A stretch of 28,312 nucleotides of DNA from Thermoplasmatales archaeon. GTDB lineage: Archaea > Thermoplasmatota > E2 > DHVEG-1. The translations under genes and the position numbers were made by a program. The notes under the pieces were generated by a model. The model was not told where the DNA came from. It did no database searches and saw only the letters and a program-made list of their open reading frames with translations. The DNA is taken from NCBI GenBank assembly GCA_023128855.1, contig JAGMDE010000004.1:1-28312 (forward strand), read 5' to 3'. Each line of letters opens with the position of its first letter. Position 1 is the first letter of the stretch. Positions 14,039 through 22,946 of the stretch are shown in pieces.

Positions 14039-15277
14039 TCACTCCTTCAAATCATTAAACACTTCTGCAAGTTTTTCTGTTAGATTTTTCCTCTCATATT
14101 TTTTTATTACATCCCATTTTGGTTGAACTTTTAGATTGCCTTCTTTCCATTTTTTATAGTAATCCAATAATGCATTTTCTATACCATTAACATCATCAGT
14201 ATCAATAATAATTCCTGAGTTTGTTTCTTTAATCAAATCTCTAACAACACTTCTTTTTGGAACTGTAGTAATTATCGGCGTTCCAGATGCAATATACTCA
14301 AAGATCTTACTTGAATAAACCCATTCACTTTTTTTACCAAGACCAATAATAAAGAATAAACATGAGGAAGAATGCATGTATCTAATTGCTTCTTTATGGG
14401 AGACATATCCTATTTCTTTTACAACATCATTTAAACCAAAGCTATGAATTAAATTTTGACAAGTCTTAGATTTCCTACCTACAAATAATACACGGAAATC
14501 CTTCCTATTGATCTTATTTTTTTCAACTATCTTTTTAATTGCCTGTAATAAAAATATTGGAGTAATATTATCATAAAAGGAACCTACATAGGTCAATGTG
14601 AAGACTTTGGATTTATCTACCTTAATATCTTTAAAATCTTCATGATCATATCCGTTATTAATATATACACATTTCTTAGGTGAAACATCTGGGTACTTTT
14701 TCAAGAAATGTGTTCGATGATGATCCATAGTGAAAACAATTCTATCAGCATTTTTGCCAATTTTATGTTCAATTTTTTCTTCAATTTTGCGATGAAAATT
14801 TGTTGGATAGTTAGTGAGCATATTATCAGTCCATGGATCACGAAAATCAGCAACCCATGGAATGCCTGTTTTCTTTTTTAGCAGCATTGCTATCAAATGG
14901 CTAGTGATAGGAGGAGATGTTGAATAAATTACATTTGGTTTTTCATTTTTAACTACTTCTTGAGCTTTAAACAAAGCAGATGGCAACCATCCGATAAATG
15001 CATCTGGTGTCTGGTACCATTTTCCATTTATACCAACAATTTCAGGTAAATAACGATATACCTTACTTTCAATAGAATAAGTCCTAAATACTTTTATTTT
15101 ATCTGGAACTTCCTCTAAAAGGGTTTTATCCATAGGTGCAAATTTTGAACTCTTAGCACTAATTACAACTGGTTCCCAGCCAAAATCTCGAAGATATTTT
15201 ACAAATTTTAATGTTTTAAAAACACCTGATCCAGCAAATGGAGGAAATCTGTAAGAAATCATAATGACTTTCTTCAT
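14039..15277 (-). CDS. GT-B glycosyltransferase (family 4 type, WbuB-like layout)
   Basis: This 412-residue protein starts with SYRFPPFAGSGVFKTLKF, the glycine-rich loop typical of WbuB-like family 4 enzymes. A YSTSPPITSHLIA segment and a VADFRDPWTDN segment follow. The donor domain contains LTYVGSFY, RVLFVGRK and the SSKIFEYIASGTPIITTV region that replaces a strict E-x7-E motif. The start ATG overlaps the end of the upstream glycosyltransferase by 4 bp (15274-15277), so translation is coupled. It is predicted to add a sugar in the same glycan pathway. Confidence 0.8.
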   Translation of the reverse strand: MKKVIMISYRFPPFAGSGVFKTLKFVKYLRDFGWEPVVISAKSSKFAPMDKTLLEEVPDKIKVFRTYSIESKVYRYLPEIVGINGKWYQTPDAFIGWLPSALFKAQEVVKNEKPNVIYSTSPPITSHLIAMLLKKKTGIPWVADFRDPWTDNMLTNYPTNFHRKIEEKIEHKIGKNADRIVFTMDHHRTHFLKKYPDVSPKKCVYINNGYDHEDFKDIKVDKSKVFTLTYVGSFYDNITPIFLLQAIKKIVEKNKINRKDFRVLFVGRKSKTCQNLIHSFGLNDVVKEIGYVSHKEAIRYMHSSSCLFFIIGLGKKSEWVYSSKIFEYIASGTPIITTVPKRSVVRDLIKETNSGIIIDTDDVNGIENALLDYYKKWKEGNLKVQPKWDVIKKYERKNLTEKLAEVFNDLKE

Positions 15278-16398
15278 GCTTGCCTCATCTTTTCATACAA
15301 CTTGATTAGTTTTTTTTCTTCTATTTCCCAGTTGTATTTGTTAATTGCTGCTTTTAATGCGTTTTTGCCTAGTTCTTCACATAGTTTTGGTTTGTCTCTT
15401 AATTTTATAATTGCTTCTTTGAGTGCTTCCTTGGTGTAATCTACAATTAGTCCACATTTCTCTTGTTCTGTTATCTCTCCACTTCTTGTACCTTTGGTAC
15501 AAATAATTGGTCTACCTGTGACCATTGCTTCAAACTGTTTATTTGCAGTTGCAATTTTATTGTTAATTACACTAGGATCAATCATACAAATAATAACATG
15601 GGATTTCTGAGTCATTGGAATAATTTTACCAGGAGAAACAGGTCCGATAAAATCTATATTTTTAGCCTTATCACATTTTTGTTTCAATGCTTCTACATAC
15701 TTTGGTTTACCAATCCCGCCGATAATACATTTTACACCATCAAGTTCCTTAACTACCTCAGCTAATTCCAATATAAACCTTGGTTCAGAAAGCCTACCTA
15801 TGAAGAGTAACGTAAAGTCTCCTTTTGGAGGTACATATTCTTTTGAGATAAGATGTTTACAGTTTAAAATAGGAGTAAACTTCTTGTTATAAAACTGTTT
15901 GAAATAATCTTCGTATTTATCCTCAGCGATAATGAAACCATCAGCATATGGTGCAAGCTTTCTCTCCTTCTTTTGATAATAATTCGCCCAACATCTTGGC
16001 AATTCTCGTTTTATCATGTATCCCCATATTTCATGGGCATCATAAAGCAATTTCATTCCTAGTTTCTTCTTGAGTTTTACACCTATTGGCAATGTATCAA
16101 AATCATGACAGTGGACAGCATCAAAAGATTGTTTATTATGAAGTTTCAATGCATCTTTGTAGCCTTGACGCCACCATATATGCATTCTAAAAATTTCATA
16201 TGGTAAAAGTTTCATGAAACCTGTATTATATGTTCTAACAATGTTAATCCCGTCTCTTACTTCATTGGATGGGCTATCTCCCTCTTTATCCCATGCTAGA
16301 ACAGTTACTTTATGACCTGCTTTAACTAATGATATTGCCTCGTAATAAACCCGCGGATCGCGAGCGAAAGAGTTCGATAGCAACATTAAAATATTCAT
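15274..16398 (-). CDS. GT-B glycosyltransferase, paralogue of the gene at 17680
   Basis: This 374-residue family 4 glycosyltransferase starts MNILMLLSNSFARDPRVYYE. It has HCHDFDTLPIGVKLKKKLG, LLYDAHEIWGYM, LLFIGRLSEPRF and a donor-site segment ANKQFEAMVTGRPIICTKG. It is a close paralogue of the protein encoded at 17680-18810. The last 60 residues are nearly identical (DYTKEALKEAIIKLRD, then KLCEELGKNALKAAINKYNW), and DNA identity is high there. The two copies flank the dehydrogenase gene, which indicates tandem duplication with later sequence exchange. It overlaps the downstream gene by 4 bp. Confidence 0.85.
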   Translation of the reverse strand: MNILMLLSNSFARDPRVYYEAISLVKAGHKVTVLAWDKEGDSPSNEVRDGINIVRTYNTGFMKLLPYEIFRMHIWWRQGYKDALKLHNKQSFDAVHCHDFDTLPIGVKLKKKLGMKLLYDAHEIWGYMIKRELPRCWANYYQKKERKLAPYADGFIIAEDKYEDYFKQFYNKKFTPILNCKHLISKEYVPPKGDFTLLFIGRLSEPRFILELAEVVKELDGVKCIIGGIGKPKYVEALKQKCDKAKNIDFIGPVSPGKIIPMTQKSHVIICMIDPSVINNKIATANKQFEAMVTGRPIICTKGTRSGEITEQEKCGLIVDYTKEALKEAIIKLRDKPKLCEELGKNALKAAINKYNWEIEEKKLIKLYEKMRQA

Positions 16399-16426
16399 AG
16401 TGCCCCATCCTTTAACGGGAATTTAT

Positions 16427-17683
16427 TTACCTTCCAATTCCCTCGTAGATAATTCCTAATCTCTTGATGTTATTACTATCAAGAACATTCCTTCCATCAA
16501 TGACTACTTTGATGCCATTTTCTTTGATTTTTTCAGGAGTTATCCTCTTAAATTCTTCATGGGCTGTGATGATAACTATACAATCCATATTGCGTAAAGC
16601 ATCATCTAATGTTTTTACATCTGAAAGGTCTGGAAGATAAGGATCATAAATTGTAAGATTAGCCCCCCATTTTTTTAACTCTTGAATTATTGGAAAAGCA
16701 GGGCTCTCTCTTGTATCCTCAACACCAGGTTTGTAAGCAAGACCTAGTATTGCGATATTTGAACCATTAACGGCTATTTTTGCCATGTTTAAACCTTTAT
16801 TAATCTTCTTTACAGTATACTTAGGCATACTGTTGTTTATTTCACGTGCAAGTTTTAGAAATCTATGATTAAAACCAGATTTCTCTGCCTTTTCAATCAG
16901 ATAATATGGATCTATAGCAATACAGTGACCTCCTACACCACAACCAGGATAGTGTGGCATAAAACCAAAAGGTTTGCTTCTAGCGCCTCCAATCACCTCA
17001 CTGATATCAATTCCGATCTCATCAAAAGATTTAGCAAGCTCATTGACAAATGCAATATTGATGTCTCTAAACGTATTCTCAACGATTTTAACTGCCTCAG
17101 CAGCCTTTGCACTGCTAAGTTTGACAACATCTGCATCTAATACGTTTTTATAAAACACAAAAGCAGCTTCAGCACTTTCCTCATCTATCCCCCCAAGAAC
17201 TCTCGGTAGATTCTGAACAGTCCATTCTTTATTTCCAGGATCAATTCTCTCAGGACAATGAACAACATAAAAATCTCCTTGCTTCAAGCCTGATTTTTCA
17301 AGAATTGGTAATAGTATCTCTTCAGTAGTTCCAGGTGCTACAGTTGACTCTAATATGACCAAACTATCTCTTTTCAGATATTTTGAAATTGTTTCCGCTG
17401 CTGATTCAACAAATTCCAAGTTTGGACGATGATTTTCTTCAACAGGTGTTGGGACACAAATAATGGCACAATCTGCATCAGCTAAAGCTTCTTTGTCATT
17501 TAGAGTAGCAGGAACTCCATTTTTAATGGCATTATCTACTACTTTTTTATCAATGTCAAAACCTATAGCATGAAATTTCTTTTTGATAAGTAGTTCAAGA
17601 AGGGGAAAACCTACATAGCCTAATCCAACTACGCATACTTTTACTTCTTTCTTCTTGATTTTTTCAAGCAAAGCATTGCTCAT
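16427..17683 (-). CDS. wbpA: Nucleotide-sugar 6-dehydrogenase, probably UDP-GlcNAc dehydrogenase (WbpA-type)
   Basis: This 418-residue protein belongs to the UDP-glucose/GDP-mannose dehydrogenase family. It has an NAD fold VCVVGLGYVGFP (16-27), VPTPVEENHRPNL (78-89), ESTVAPGTT (112-120), HCPERIDPG (142-150), Lys199 in AVKIVENTFRD, and the catalytic Cys254 in GCGVGGHCIAIDPYYL. The family oxidises the C6 hydroxyl of a UDP-sugar to a carboxylate with two NAD. The motif set and the presence of WbpB/D/E-like genes in the window point to UDP-GlcNAc as substrate, giving UDP-GlcNAc uronate. UDP-glucose cannot be excluded. The start overlaps the upstream glycosyltransferase stop (ATGA). Confidence 0.8.
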   Translation of the reverse strand: MSNALLEKIKKKEVKVCVVGLGYVGFPLLELLIKKKFHAIGFDIDKKVVDNAIKNGVPATLNDKEALADADCAIICVPTPVEENHRPNLEFVESAAETISKYLKRDSLVILESTVAPGTTEEILLPILEKSGLKQGDFYVVHCPERIDPGNKEWTVQNLPRVLGGIDEESAEAAFVFYKNVLDADVVKLSSAKAAEAVKIVENTFRDINIAFVNELAKSFDEIGIDISEVIGGARSKPFGFMPHYPGCGVGGHCIAIDPYYLIEKAEKSGFNHRFLKLAREINNSMPKYTVKKINKGLNMAKIAVNGSNIAILGLAYKPGVEDTRESPAFPIIQELKKWGANLTIYDPYLPDLSDVKTLDDALRNMDCIVIITAHEEFKRITPEKIKENGIKVVIDGRNVLDSNNIKRLGIIYEGIGR

Positions 17684-18810
17684 TTTTTCACCTTGAGTTT
17701 TTTATATAACTCTTGAAGTTTCTTTTCCTCTAACTCCCAATTGTATTTATTAATTGCTGCTTTTAATGCATTTTTACCTAATTCTTCACATAACTTAGGG
17801 TTATCTCTTAGCTTTATGATTGCCTCTTTTAGCGCTTCTTTGGTGTAATCTACTACCAGTCCACATTTTTCTTTTTCAGTGAATTCACCAGGATAAGTTC
17901 CTTTTGTACATATTATTGGTCTTCCACATACCATTGCCTCAAATTGCTTATTTGCAGAAGCACGACTACAGTTTAGATCATAAGGAGAGGTCATAGAAAG
18001 GATTACATCAGTTTTTTTTGTCATCGGCAAAACTTCATGAATAGGAATTAATCCAATGAAATCAACATTAGGAATAACAGAACATTTTTCTTTTAATGCT
18101 TGAACATAATTTGGTTTACCTTTTCCACCAATAATCAAATAAACATCAGCCAATTCTTTTAGTACATCCACCGTCTCTAGTAAAAAGCGATTCTTATCAA
18201 GCGATCCTAAATACAACAATGTAAATTTATCTGTATTCGGTGGATTATATTTTGTTCCTTGTACTGGTTTACAGTTCATGATTATGGTTATAGGCTTATT
18301 TGAAATGGATCTAAAATAATCAGCCAATGGCTCATTAACTGTTATAATATGGTCAACATCTTTAATCCACTTTTTCTCTGTAGAAAATGCAGTTTTCGCA
18401 AAAATTTTTGGGACATTATTTATTATCATATACCCAAAAATTTCATGTGCATCATAGATTAGCGGCAATCCTAATTTTTTCTTTAATTTTACACCTATTG
18501 ATAACGAGGATAAATCATGGCTATGGATTACATCAAATTCCTTGTTTTTTAGCAGCTTTAAAGCGTCTTTGTATCCCCTTTTCCACCACAGCTGCATCTT
18601 AAAAATATCATATTTTGCAAGATCCATAATTTTTGTATTATAACTTCTTACAACCTCTATACCATCTTTTTTCTCAAAAGGAGAATTCTTGTGTTCCCGA
18701 TCCCATGCTAAAACAGTTACTCTATGACCAGCTTTAATCAAAGACAAAGCCTCGTTATAAACCCGAGGATCGTGAGTAAAAGGATTTGCAAGGGTCATCA
18801 GTATTTTCAT
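17680..18810 (-). CDS. GT-B glycosyltransferase, first gene of the minus-strand operon
   Basis: This protein has 376 residues from the ATG at 18810. An upstream ATG at 18852 would add 14 charged residues with no homologue, whereas GGAG about 10 nt before 18810 is a fitting ribosome site. It starts MKILMTLANPFTHDPRVYNE and has HSHDLSSLSIGVKLKKKLG, LIYDAHEIFGYM, LLYLGSLDKNRFL and the donor segment ANKQFEAMVCGRPIICTKG. It is a paralogue of the gene at 15274. A minus-strand TATA-like TTTATATATA near 18893-18902 would start the operon glycosyltransferase - dehydrogenase - three glycosyltransferases - FkbM. Confidence 0.85.
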   Translation of the reverse strand: MKILMTLANPFTHDPRVYNEALSLIKAGHRVTVLAWDREHKNSPFEKKDGIEVVRSYNTKIMDLAKYDIFKMQLWWKRGYKDALKLLKNKEFDVIHSHDLSSLSIGVKLKKKLGLPLIYDAHEIFGYMIINNVPKIFAKTAFSTEKKWIKDVDHIITVNEPLADYFRSISNKPITIIMNCKPVQGTKYNPPNTDKFTLLYLGSLDKNRFLLETVDVLKELADVYLIIGGKGKPNYVQALKEKCSVIPNVDFIGLIPIHEVLPMTKKTDVILSMTSPYDLNCSRASANKQFEAMVCGRPIICTKGTYPGEFTEKEKCGLVVDYTKEALKEAIIKLRDNPKLCEELGKNALKAAINKYNWELEEKKLQELYKKLKVKK

Positions 18811-18910
18811 TGCTTTCTTTCTCCTTTCGTCCATTTCATTCTTTAGATTCACATACTATGTTATTCTATAGCATGATACAATCTAACAATAATTATATAT
18901 AAAGATATCG

Positions 18911-18980
18911 TGTCAAAATGTCAAAATGGAAAATTCTGAAGAAAATCAGAGAAAGCCTCTCCAAATGAAATGTTTAAATT
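18911..18980 (+). promoter_or_regulatory. Divergent control region with TGTCAAAA tandem repeat and leaderless promoter
   Basis: TGTCAAAA occurs twice head to tail (18911-18926). Downstream, TTTAAATT (18973-18980) is centred about 28 nt before the ATG at 19005, the spacing of a leaderless archaeal promoter. This decides the dehydrogenase start against the ATG at 18984, which would lie within the promoter zone. The tandem octamer sits between the divergent promoters and could be a binding site. Confidence 0.5.
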
Positions 18981-19004
18981 ACTATGGGCTATTCTCACCA
19001 ATTG

Positions 19005-20360
19005 ATGTCAAAGAAAATAGCAGTAATAGGAATGGGGTATGTAGGAATACCAGCTGCTGCCCTATTTGCAGATGTCGAGGGCTTCAATGTAGTTGGAATT
19101 CAGAGAAGATCAAAACGATCTGGTTGGAAAATAGACTGGCTTAATGAAGGAAAAAGTCCTATTGGCGGAGATGAACCTGGTCTATCAGAACTTATTGAGA
19201 AAGTAGTTAAAAAAGGAACATTTAGGGTTACTGATAATTTTTCTGAATGTGAAGATGCAGATGTTATCCTTATAGATGTACAAACACCTACTGATGAAAA
19301 TGGAACACCTCATTATGAATCACTTAAAGAGGTAAGTAAGCAAGTGGGCAAATACCTGAAAGAGGGTATATTGGTAGCTATAGAGTCTACTGTTGCACCT
19401 GGTACGACTACAAATATTGTTCAACCAATTTTAGAGCAAGAATCAGGATTGCAAGCTGGTAAGGATTTTTCATTGGTTTTTTCGTACGAAAGGGTTATGG
19501 TTGGGCGATTATTGAAGAATATTGTTCATCTACCTAGAATTGTTGGCGGTATTGATGAAGAAAGCACTCGGAGAGGGGTTGAGCTATACAAGAATATCGT
19601 CAAAGACCAAGTTATTCCTACTGATGTCCTTACAGCAGAAGTTGCAAAGGTGGTTGAGAACACCTATCGAGATGTGAACATTGCTTTTGCTAATGAAGTT
19701 GCACTGATATGTGAAAGTCTTGGAGTTGATGCTTTTAAGGTACGTGAATTGGTTAATACGCTACCAAATGATCCTTCAAATCCGAATTCTAACCCATTTA
19801 GAAACATGCATTTTCCAGGTGCAGGTGTAGGCGGGCATTGTCTCCCTAAAGATCCGTGGTTGTTGAAATATGGCCTTGATACTTATGGCAAATTCAAGGT
19901 GGAGCCAAATGTCATTGTTAAAAGTAGGGAGATAAATCTTTGGATGCCTTCGCACACTGCAGATCTTGTAGTAGAAGGATTGAGGGAAGCTGGTCGAGAT
20001 ATCAAAGATACAAAAATTGCAATTCTTGGAGTTGCATTTCTTGAAAATTCAGATGATATAAGAAATACACCATCAAGACCACTATATGAAATACTTGAAA
20101 AAATGGGAGCTAAACCTTACCTTCACGATCCATATGTTCGTGATTTTGAAATTCCATTTACAAAAAACCTGGATGAAGTAATTCAGGATGCTGATGCTAT
20201 TGTTATTGTCACGAAACATAAGGATTATTTTAGTCTTGATCTCAATTCAATTAAAAATCAAATGCGAACACCTGTTTTAGTTGACGGAAGAAACGTTTAT
20301 CAGAAAGAGGATTGTGAACAATTAGGTTTTATCTATAAAGCTGTTGGAAAACCTCACTAA
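19005..20360 (+). CDS. Nucleotide-sugar dehydrogenase, probably UDP-ManNAc dehydrogenase type
   Basis: This 451-residue protein is a second UDP-sugar 6-dehydrogenase. It has IAVIGMGYVGIP (5-16), DVQTPTDENGTPHYESL (91-107), ESTVAPGTT (127-135), VVENTYRDVNIAF (216-228) and the catalytic Cys279 in GAGVGGHCLPKDPW. At the position of the usual CPER block it has SYERVMVG. Compared with the gene at 16427 it has a longer N-terminal region, typical of the WecC-like branch that makes UDP-ManNAc uronate. The substrate is inferred. It is transcribed divergently from the glycosyltransferase operon from its own leaderless promoter. Its 3' end overlaps the convergent aminotransferase gene by 32 bp. Confidence 0.8.
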   Translation: MSKKIAVIGMGYVGIPAAALFADVEGFNVVGIQRRSKRSGWKIDWLNEGKSPIGGDEPGLSELIEKVVKKGTFRVTDNFSECEDADVILIDVQTPTDENGTPHYESLKEVSKQVGKYLKEGILVAIESTVAPGTTTNIVQPILEQESGLQAGKDFSLVFSYERVMVGRLLKNIVHLPRIVGGIDEESTRRGVELYKNIVKDQVIPTDVLTAEVAKVVENTYRDVNIAFANEVALICESLGVDAFKVRELVNTLPNDPSNPNSNPFRNMHFPGAGVGGHCLPKDPWLLKYGLDTYGKFKVEPNVIVKSREINLWMPSHTADLVVEGLREAGRDIKDTKIAILGVAFLENSDDIRNTPSRPLYEILEKMGAKPYLHDPYVRDFEIPFTKNLDEVIQDADAIVIVTKHKDYFSLDLNSIKNQMRTPVLVDGRNVYQKEDCEQLGFIYKAVGKPH

Positions 20361-21414
20361 TTTTTTCAAGATCTTGATGGGAAACCGCAGGGTGAACAGG
20401 TAACGAAAGTACCTTAGATGCCAACATTTCTGAATTTACTAAATCATTATGCCCATATTGTTCTAGATGAGGATATTTGTGTAATGGCTTTGGATAATAG
20501 ATGCCGAAACCAATATCATTATTCTTTAATTTTTGAATTATGTCCTCCCGATTTTCACATTTAATCGTATACTGATGATAAACATGTTCAACATTTGGTA
20601 AAACATAGGGTATTTCTATGCCTTCAATTCCAGTTAATTTATCATTTAGATCTCTAGCATTTTCTATTCTTCTCTCATTAAATCTTGGTAACTTCTTAAG
20701 CTGTTCAATACCGATAGCAGCTGCAATATCAGTCATTCTGTAATTATAACCAACCTGTCCATGTTCATATCCCCATTGTGTTTTCTCTCGGCCATGGTTT
20801 CTAATAGAATCTGCTTTTTTAGCAAATTCTTCGTTGTTGGTAGTAATCATGCCTCCCTCCCCAGTTGTCATATTTTTAGTAGGATAGAAAGAGAAACATT
20901 CAGCATCACCAAATAAACCTACCATTTTTCCATCATATTTCGCCCCATGAGCCTGTGCAGCATCTCCAATTATGTGTAATCCATGTCTCTCCGCGATCTC
21001 TAATATAGGTCGCATATCAGCTGGTTGCCCAAAGATATGAACTGGCATTATCGCTTTTGTTTTCTCTGTAATCAGATTCTCAATCTTCTCAACATCAATG
21101 TTAAAAGTTTTAGGATTAGCATCACAAAAAACAGGAGTAGCATTACAAAACAATATGGAGTTAGCTGTTGCAATAAATGAAAAAGAAGGAACAATTACTT
21201 CGTCACCTTCTTTTATTCCTAAAGAAAGTAATGCCAAATGTAAGGCTGTTGTACCTGAAGTAGTAGCAACGGCATGTTTCGTTCCAACAAACTCAGCAAA
21301 ATGTTTTTCGAATTCTTTCCCCCTTGGGCCACTGGCAATCATTCCAGAGTTAAGAACCTCAGATACTGCTCTTTGTTCCTCCTCACCTATTAATGGTTTT
21401 GCAATTGGAATCAT
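20329..21414 (-). CDS. wbpE: DegT/DnrJ/EryC1/StrS aminotransferase (WbpE-like)
   Basis: This is a 361-residue PLP-dependent sugar aminotransferase. The start chosen is the ATG at 21414, which overlaps the stop of the upstream acetyltransferase as ATGA; the ATG at 21423 adds only three residues. It begins MIPIAKPLIGEEEQRAV. The phosphate-binding SGTTALHLAL lies at 53-62, Asp151 in GDAAQAHGA contacts the pyridine ring, and Lys180 in FYPTKNMTTGEGG is the Schiff-base lysine. In the WbpA-B-E-D route it aminates the 3-keto sugar made by the Gfo/Idh/MocA enzyme, using glutamate. Neighbouring genes support this assignment over other DegT substrates. Confidence 0.85.
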   Translation of the reverse strand: MIPIAKPLIGEEEQRAVSEVLNSGMIASGPRGKEFEKHFAEFVGTKHAVATTSGTTALHLALLSLGIKEGDEVIVPSFSFIATANSILFCNATPVFCDANPKTFNIDVEKIENLITEKTKAIMPVHIFGQPADMRPILEIAERHGLHIIGDAAQAHGAKYDGKMVGLFGDAECFSFYPTKNMTTGEGGMITTNNEEFAKKADSIRNHGREKTQWGYEHGQVGYNYRMTDIAAAIGIEQLKKLPRFNERRIENARDLNDKLTGIEGIEIPYVLPNVEHVYHQYTIKCENREDIIQKLKNNDIGFGIYYPKPLHKYPHLEQYGHNDLVNSEMLASKVLSLPVHPAVSHQDLEKISEVFQQLYR

Positions 21415-21902
21415 TCTTGACACTTCTCTACTACATTTCCCTCTTTATCGACTTTTCCAACAATTTTAGCTGGATTGCCAGCAACCAAACTATAATCTGG
21501 AACATCTTTTGTTACAACAGAACCGGCGCCAATCATTGCATATTCTCCAATTGTAACTCCCGCAATAATAGTAGCATTTGCACCAATTGATGCACCATCT
21601 TTAACTAATGTTTTTATTAATCTATTATCATCCCAAATGAAAGCTCTTGGATAAATATCATTAGTAAAACAGACATGGGGTCCTATAAACACATCCTTAC
21701 CAATAATTACTCCCTGATAAATGGTTGCAAAATTCTGAATTTTGCAATTATCGCCTATCTCAACGTTTAAATCGACATAAACTCCTTTTCCAATATTACA
21801 ATTCTTCCCAATCTTAGCTCCTTTTCTAACATGAACAAAATGCCAAATATTTGTCCCATCTCCTATTTCAGCATCCTCAACATAAGCTGATTCATGGATC
21901 AT
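21411..21902 (-). CDS. wbpD: Left-handed beta-helix N-acetyltransferase (WbpD/WlbB-like)
   Basis: This 163-residue protein is made of hexapeptide repeats ([IV]GxxxxI) for most of its length. It has the GPHVCFTNDIYPRAF loop characteristic of UDP-3-amino sugar acetyltransferases, and ends with VAGNPAKIVGKV. It would acetylate the 3-amino group of UDP-GlcNAc(3N)A with acetyl-CoA, acting as a trimer. It is coupled by 4-bp overlaps to the oxidoreductase upstream and the aminotransferase downstream, consistent with consecutive pathway steps. Confidence 0.85.
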   Translation of the reverse strand: MIHESAYVEDAEIGDGTNIWHFVHVRKGAKIGKNCNIGKGVYVDLNVEIGDNCKIQNFATIYQGVIIGKDVFIGPHVCFTNDIYPRAFIWDDNRLIKTLVKDGASIGANATIIAGVTIGEYAMIGAGSVVTKDVPDYSLVAGNPAKIVGKVDKEGNVVEKCQE

Positions 21903-22882
21903 AATACTTTCACCTCTTCAGATTTTTGATAAGAGTTAGTTGCTGCTTCAGCGATTTTTAAAGCCATTAATCCATCCTCACCAGATGCAAGAGGCCTGCC
22001 GTTGTTTTCTATTGCATTAACAAAATCTTCAATTTCATTTCTCAAGGGCTCTCTCTTTTCTAAAGCAACCTGATTTACGTTGTACTGGATAGGAATTTTA
22101 TATAAATTCATGTCATCCACCTCTTCAATATATGAGGATGAAATGGTGACAGACTGTTCTATATAATCTGCTTCAACAAAGTTCTTAGAACAAGTTAAAG
22201 ATAATTTCCTTACTTTCATAGGTGTAAGCCAGTTGATTTCCACAATTCCACAAATTCCATTTTCAAAATTTAAAACAATATTAGCATGATCCTCATACTC
22301 AATTTCTTTAGTAAATCTACCTGCTTTCGCATAAACAGAATCAATCTTACCTGCAAGATAACACATGATGTCAATATCATGAATTCCTAAATCCATCATT
22401 ACGCCAACATCTCTAATTCTACCAGGAAATTTACTAACTCTCTTTGATGTAAGTGTAATTAGCTCACCAAATTTTCCATCATCCAAACTTTCTTTTACAA
22501 ATTTAACAACAGGATTATGACGTTCTATATGCCCAACCGCTAAAACAAGATTATTTTTCTCTGCGTTTTCTACTAGCTCATTTGCCTTTTTAATGCTTTC
22601 ACAAATAGGTTTCTCCACTAAAACATGCTTACCATTATTTAACAAATCAACTGTAATTTCATGATGATAAATTGTTGGTGTCGCAATTATAGCTGCATCA
22701 ATCATCGGGATTAATTCATGGTAATCAACAAAATTTTTTATGTTAAATCTTTCAGCTATAATGTTGGCAGCATCTTTATCAATATCTGAAACCCCAACTA
22801 GTTCAATGTTTTCTATCTCCGAACATACCCGTGCATGGTTCTTACCCATTGAACCTAAGCCGATAACACCAACTTTTAACAT
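21899..22882 (-). CDS. wbpB: Gfo/Idh/MocA oxidoreductase (WbpB/WlbA-like UDP-GlcNAcA 3-dehydrogenase)
   Basis: This 327-residue protein has an N-terminal NAD fold (VGVIGLGSMGKNHAR, 4-18), the EKP motif (90-92) with CESIKKA, and the catalytic His in DLGIHDID (His168). It oxidises C3 of UDP-GlcNAc uronate to a ketone, the step before transamination. It heads a three-gene coupled block with the acetyltransferase and aminotransferase genes. The 64-bp gap before it contains GATAAATAA about 26 nt before the ATG, so the block may have its own promoter besides read-through from the traB-like gene. Confidence 0.85.
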   Translation of the reverse strand: MLKVGVIGLGSMGKNHARVCSEIENIELVGVSDIDKDAANIIAERFNIKNFVDYHELIPMIDAAIIATPTIYHHEITVDLLNNGKHVLVEKPICESIKKANELVENAEKNNLVLAVGHIERHNPVVKFVKESLDDGKFGELITLTSKRVSKFPGRIRDVGVMMDLGIHDIDIMCYLAGKIDSVYAKAGRFTKEIEYEDHANIVLNFENGICGIVEINWLTPMKVRKLSLTCSKNFVEADYIEQSVTISSSYIEEVDDMNLYKIPIQYNVNQVALEKREPLRNEIEDFVNAIENNGRPLASGEDGLMALKIAEAATNSYQKSEEVKVL

Positions 22883-22946
22883 TTTAAACAGAGTATTAAA
22901 TCTTCTTATTTATCGCTTTTGTTCATGTAAAATGACCCTTTAAAAG

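Noticed and set aside
18926..19144. 72-codon frame ahead of the second dehydrogenase
   Set aside because: Most of it lies in another frame of the dehydrogenase gene, and the first part covers its promoter.
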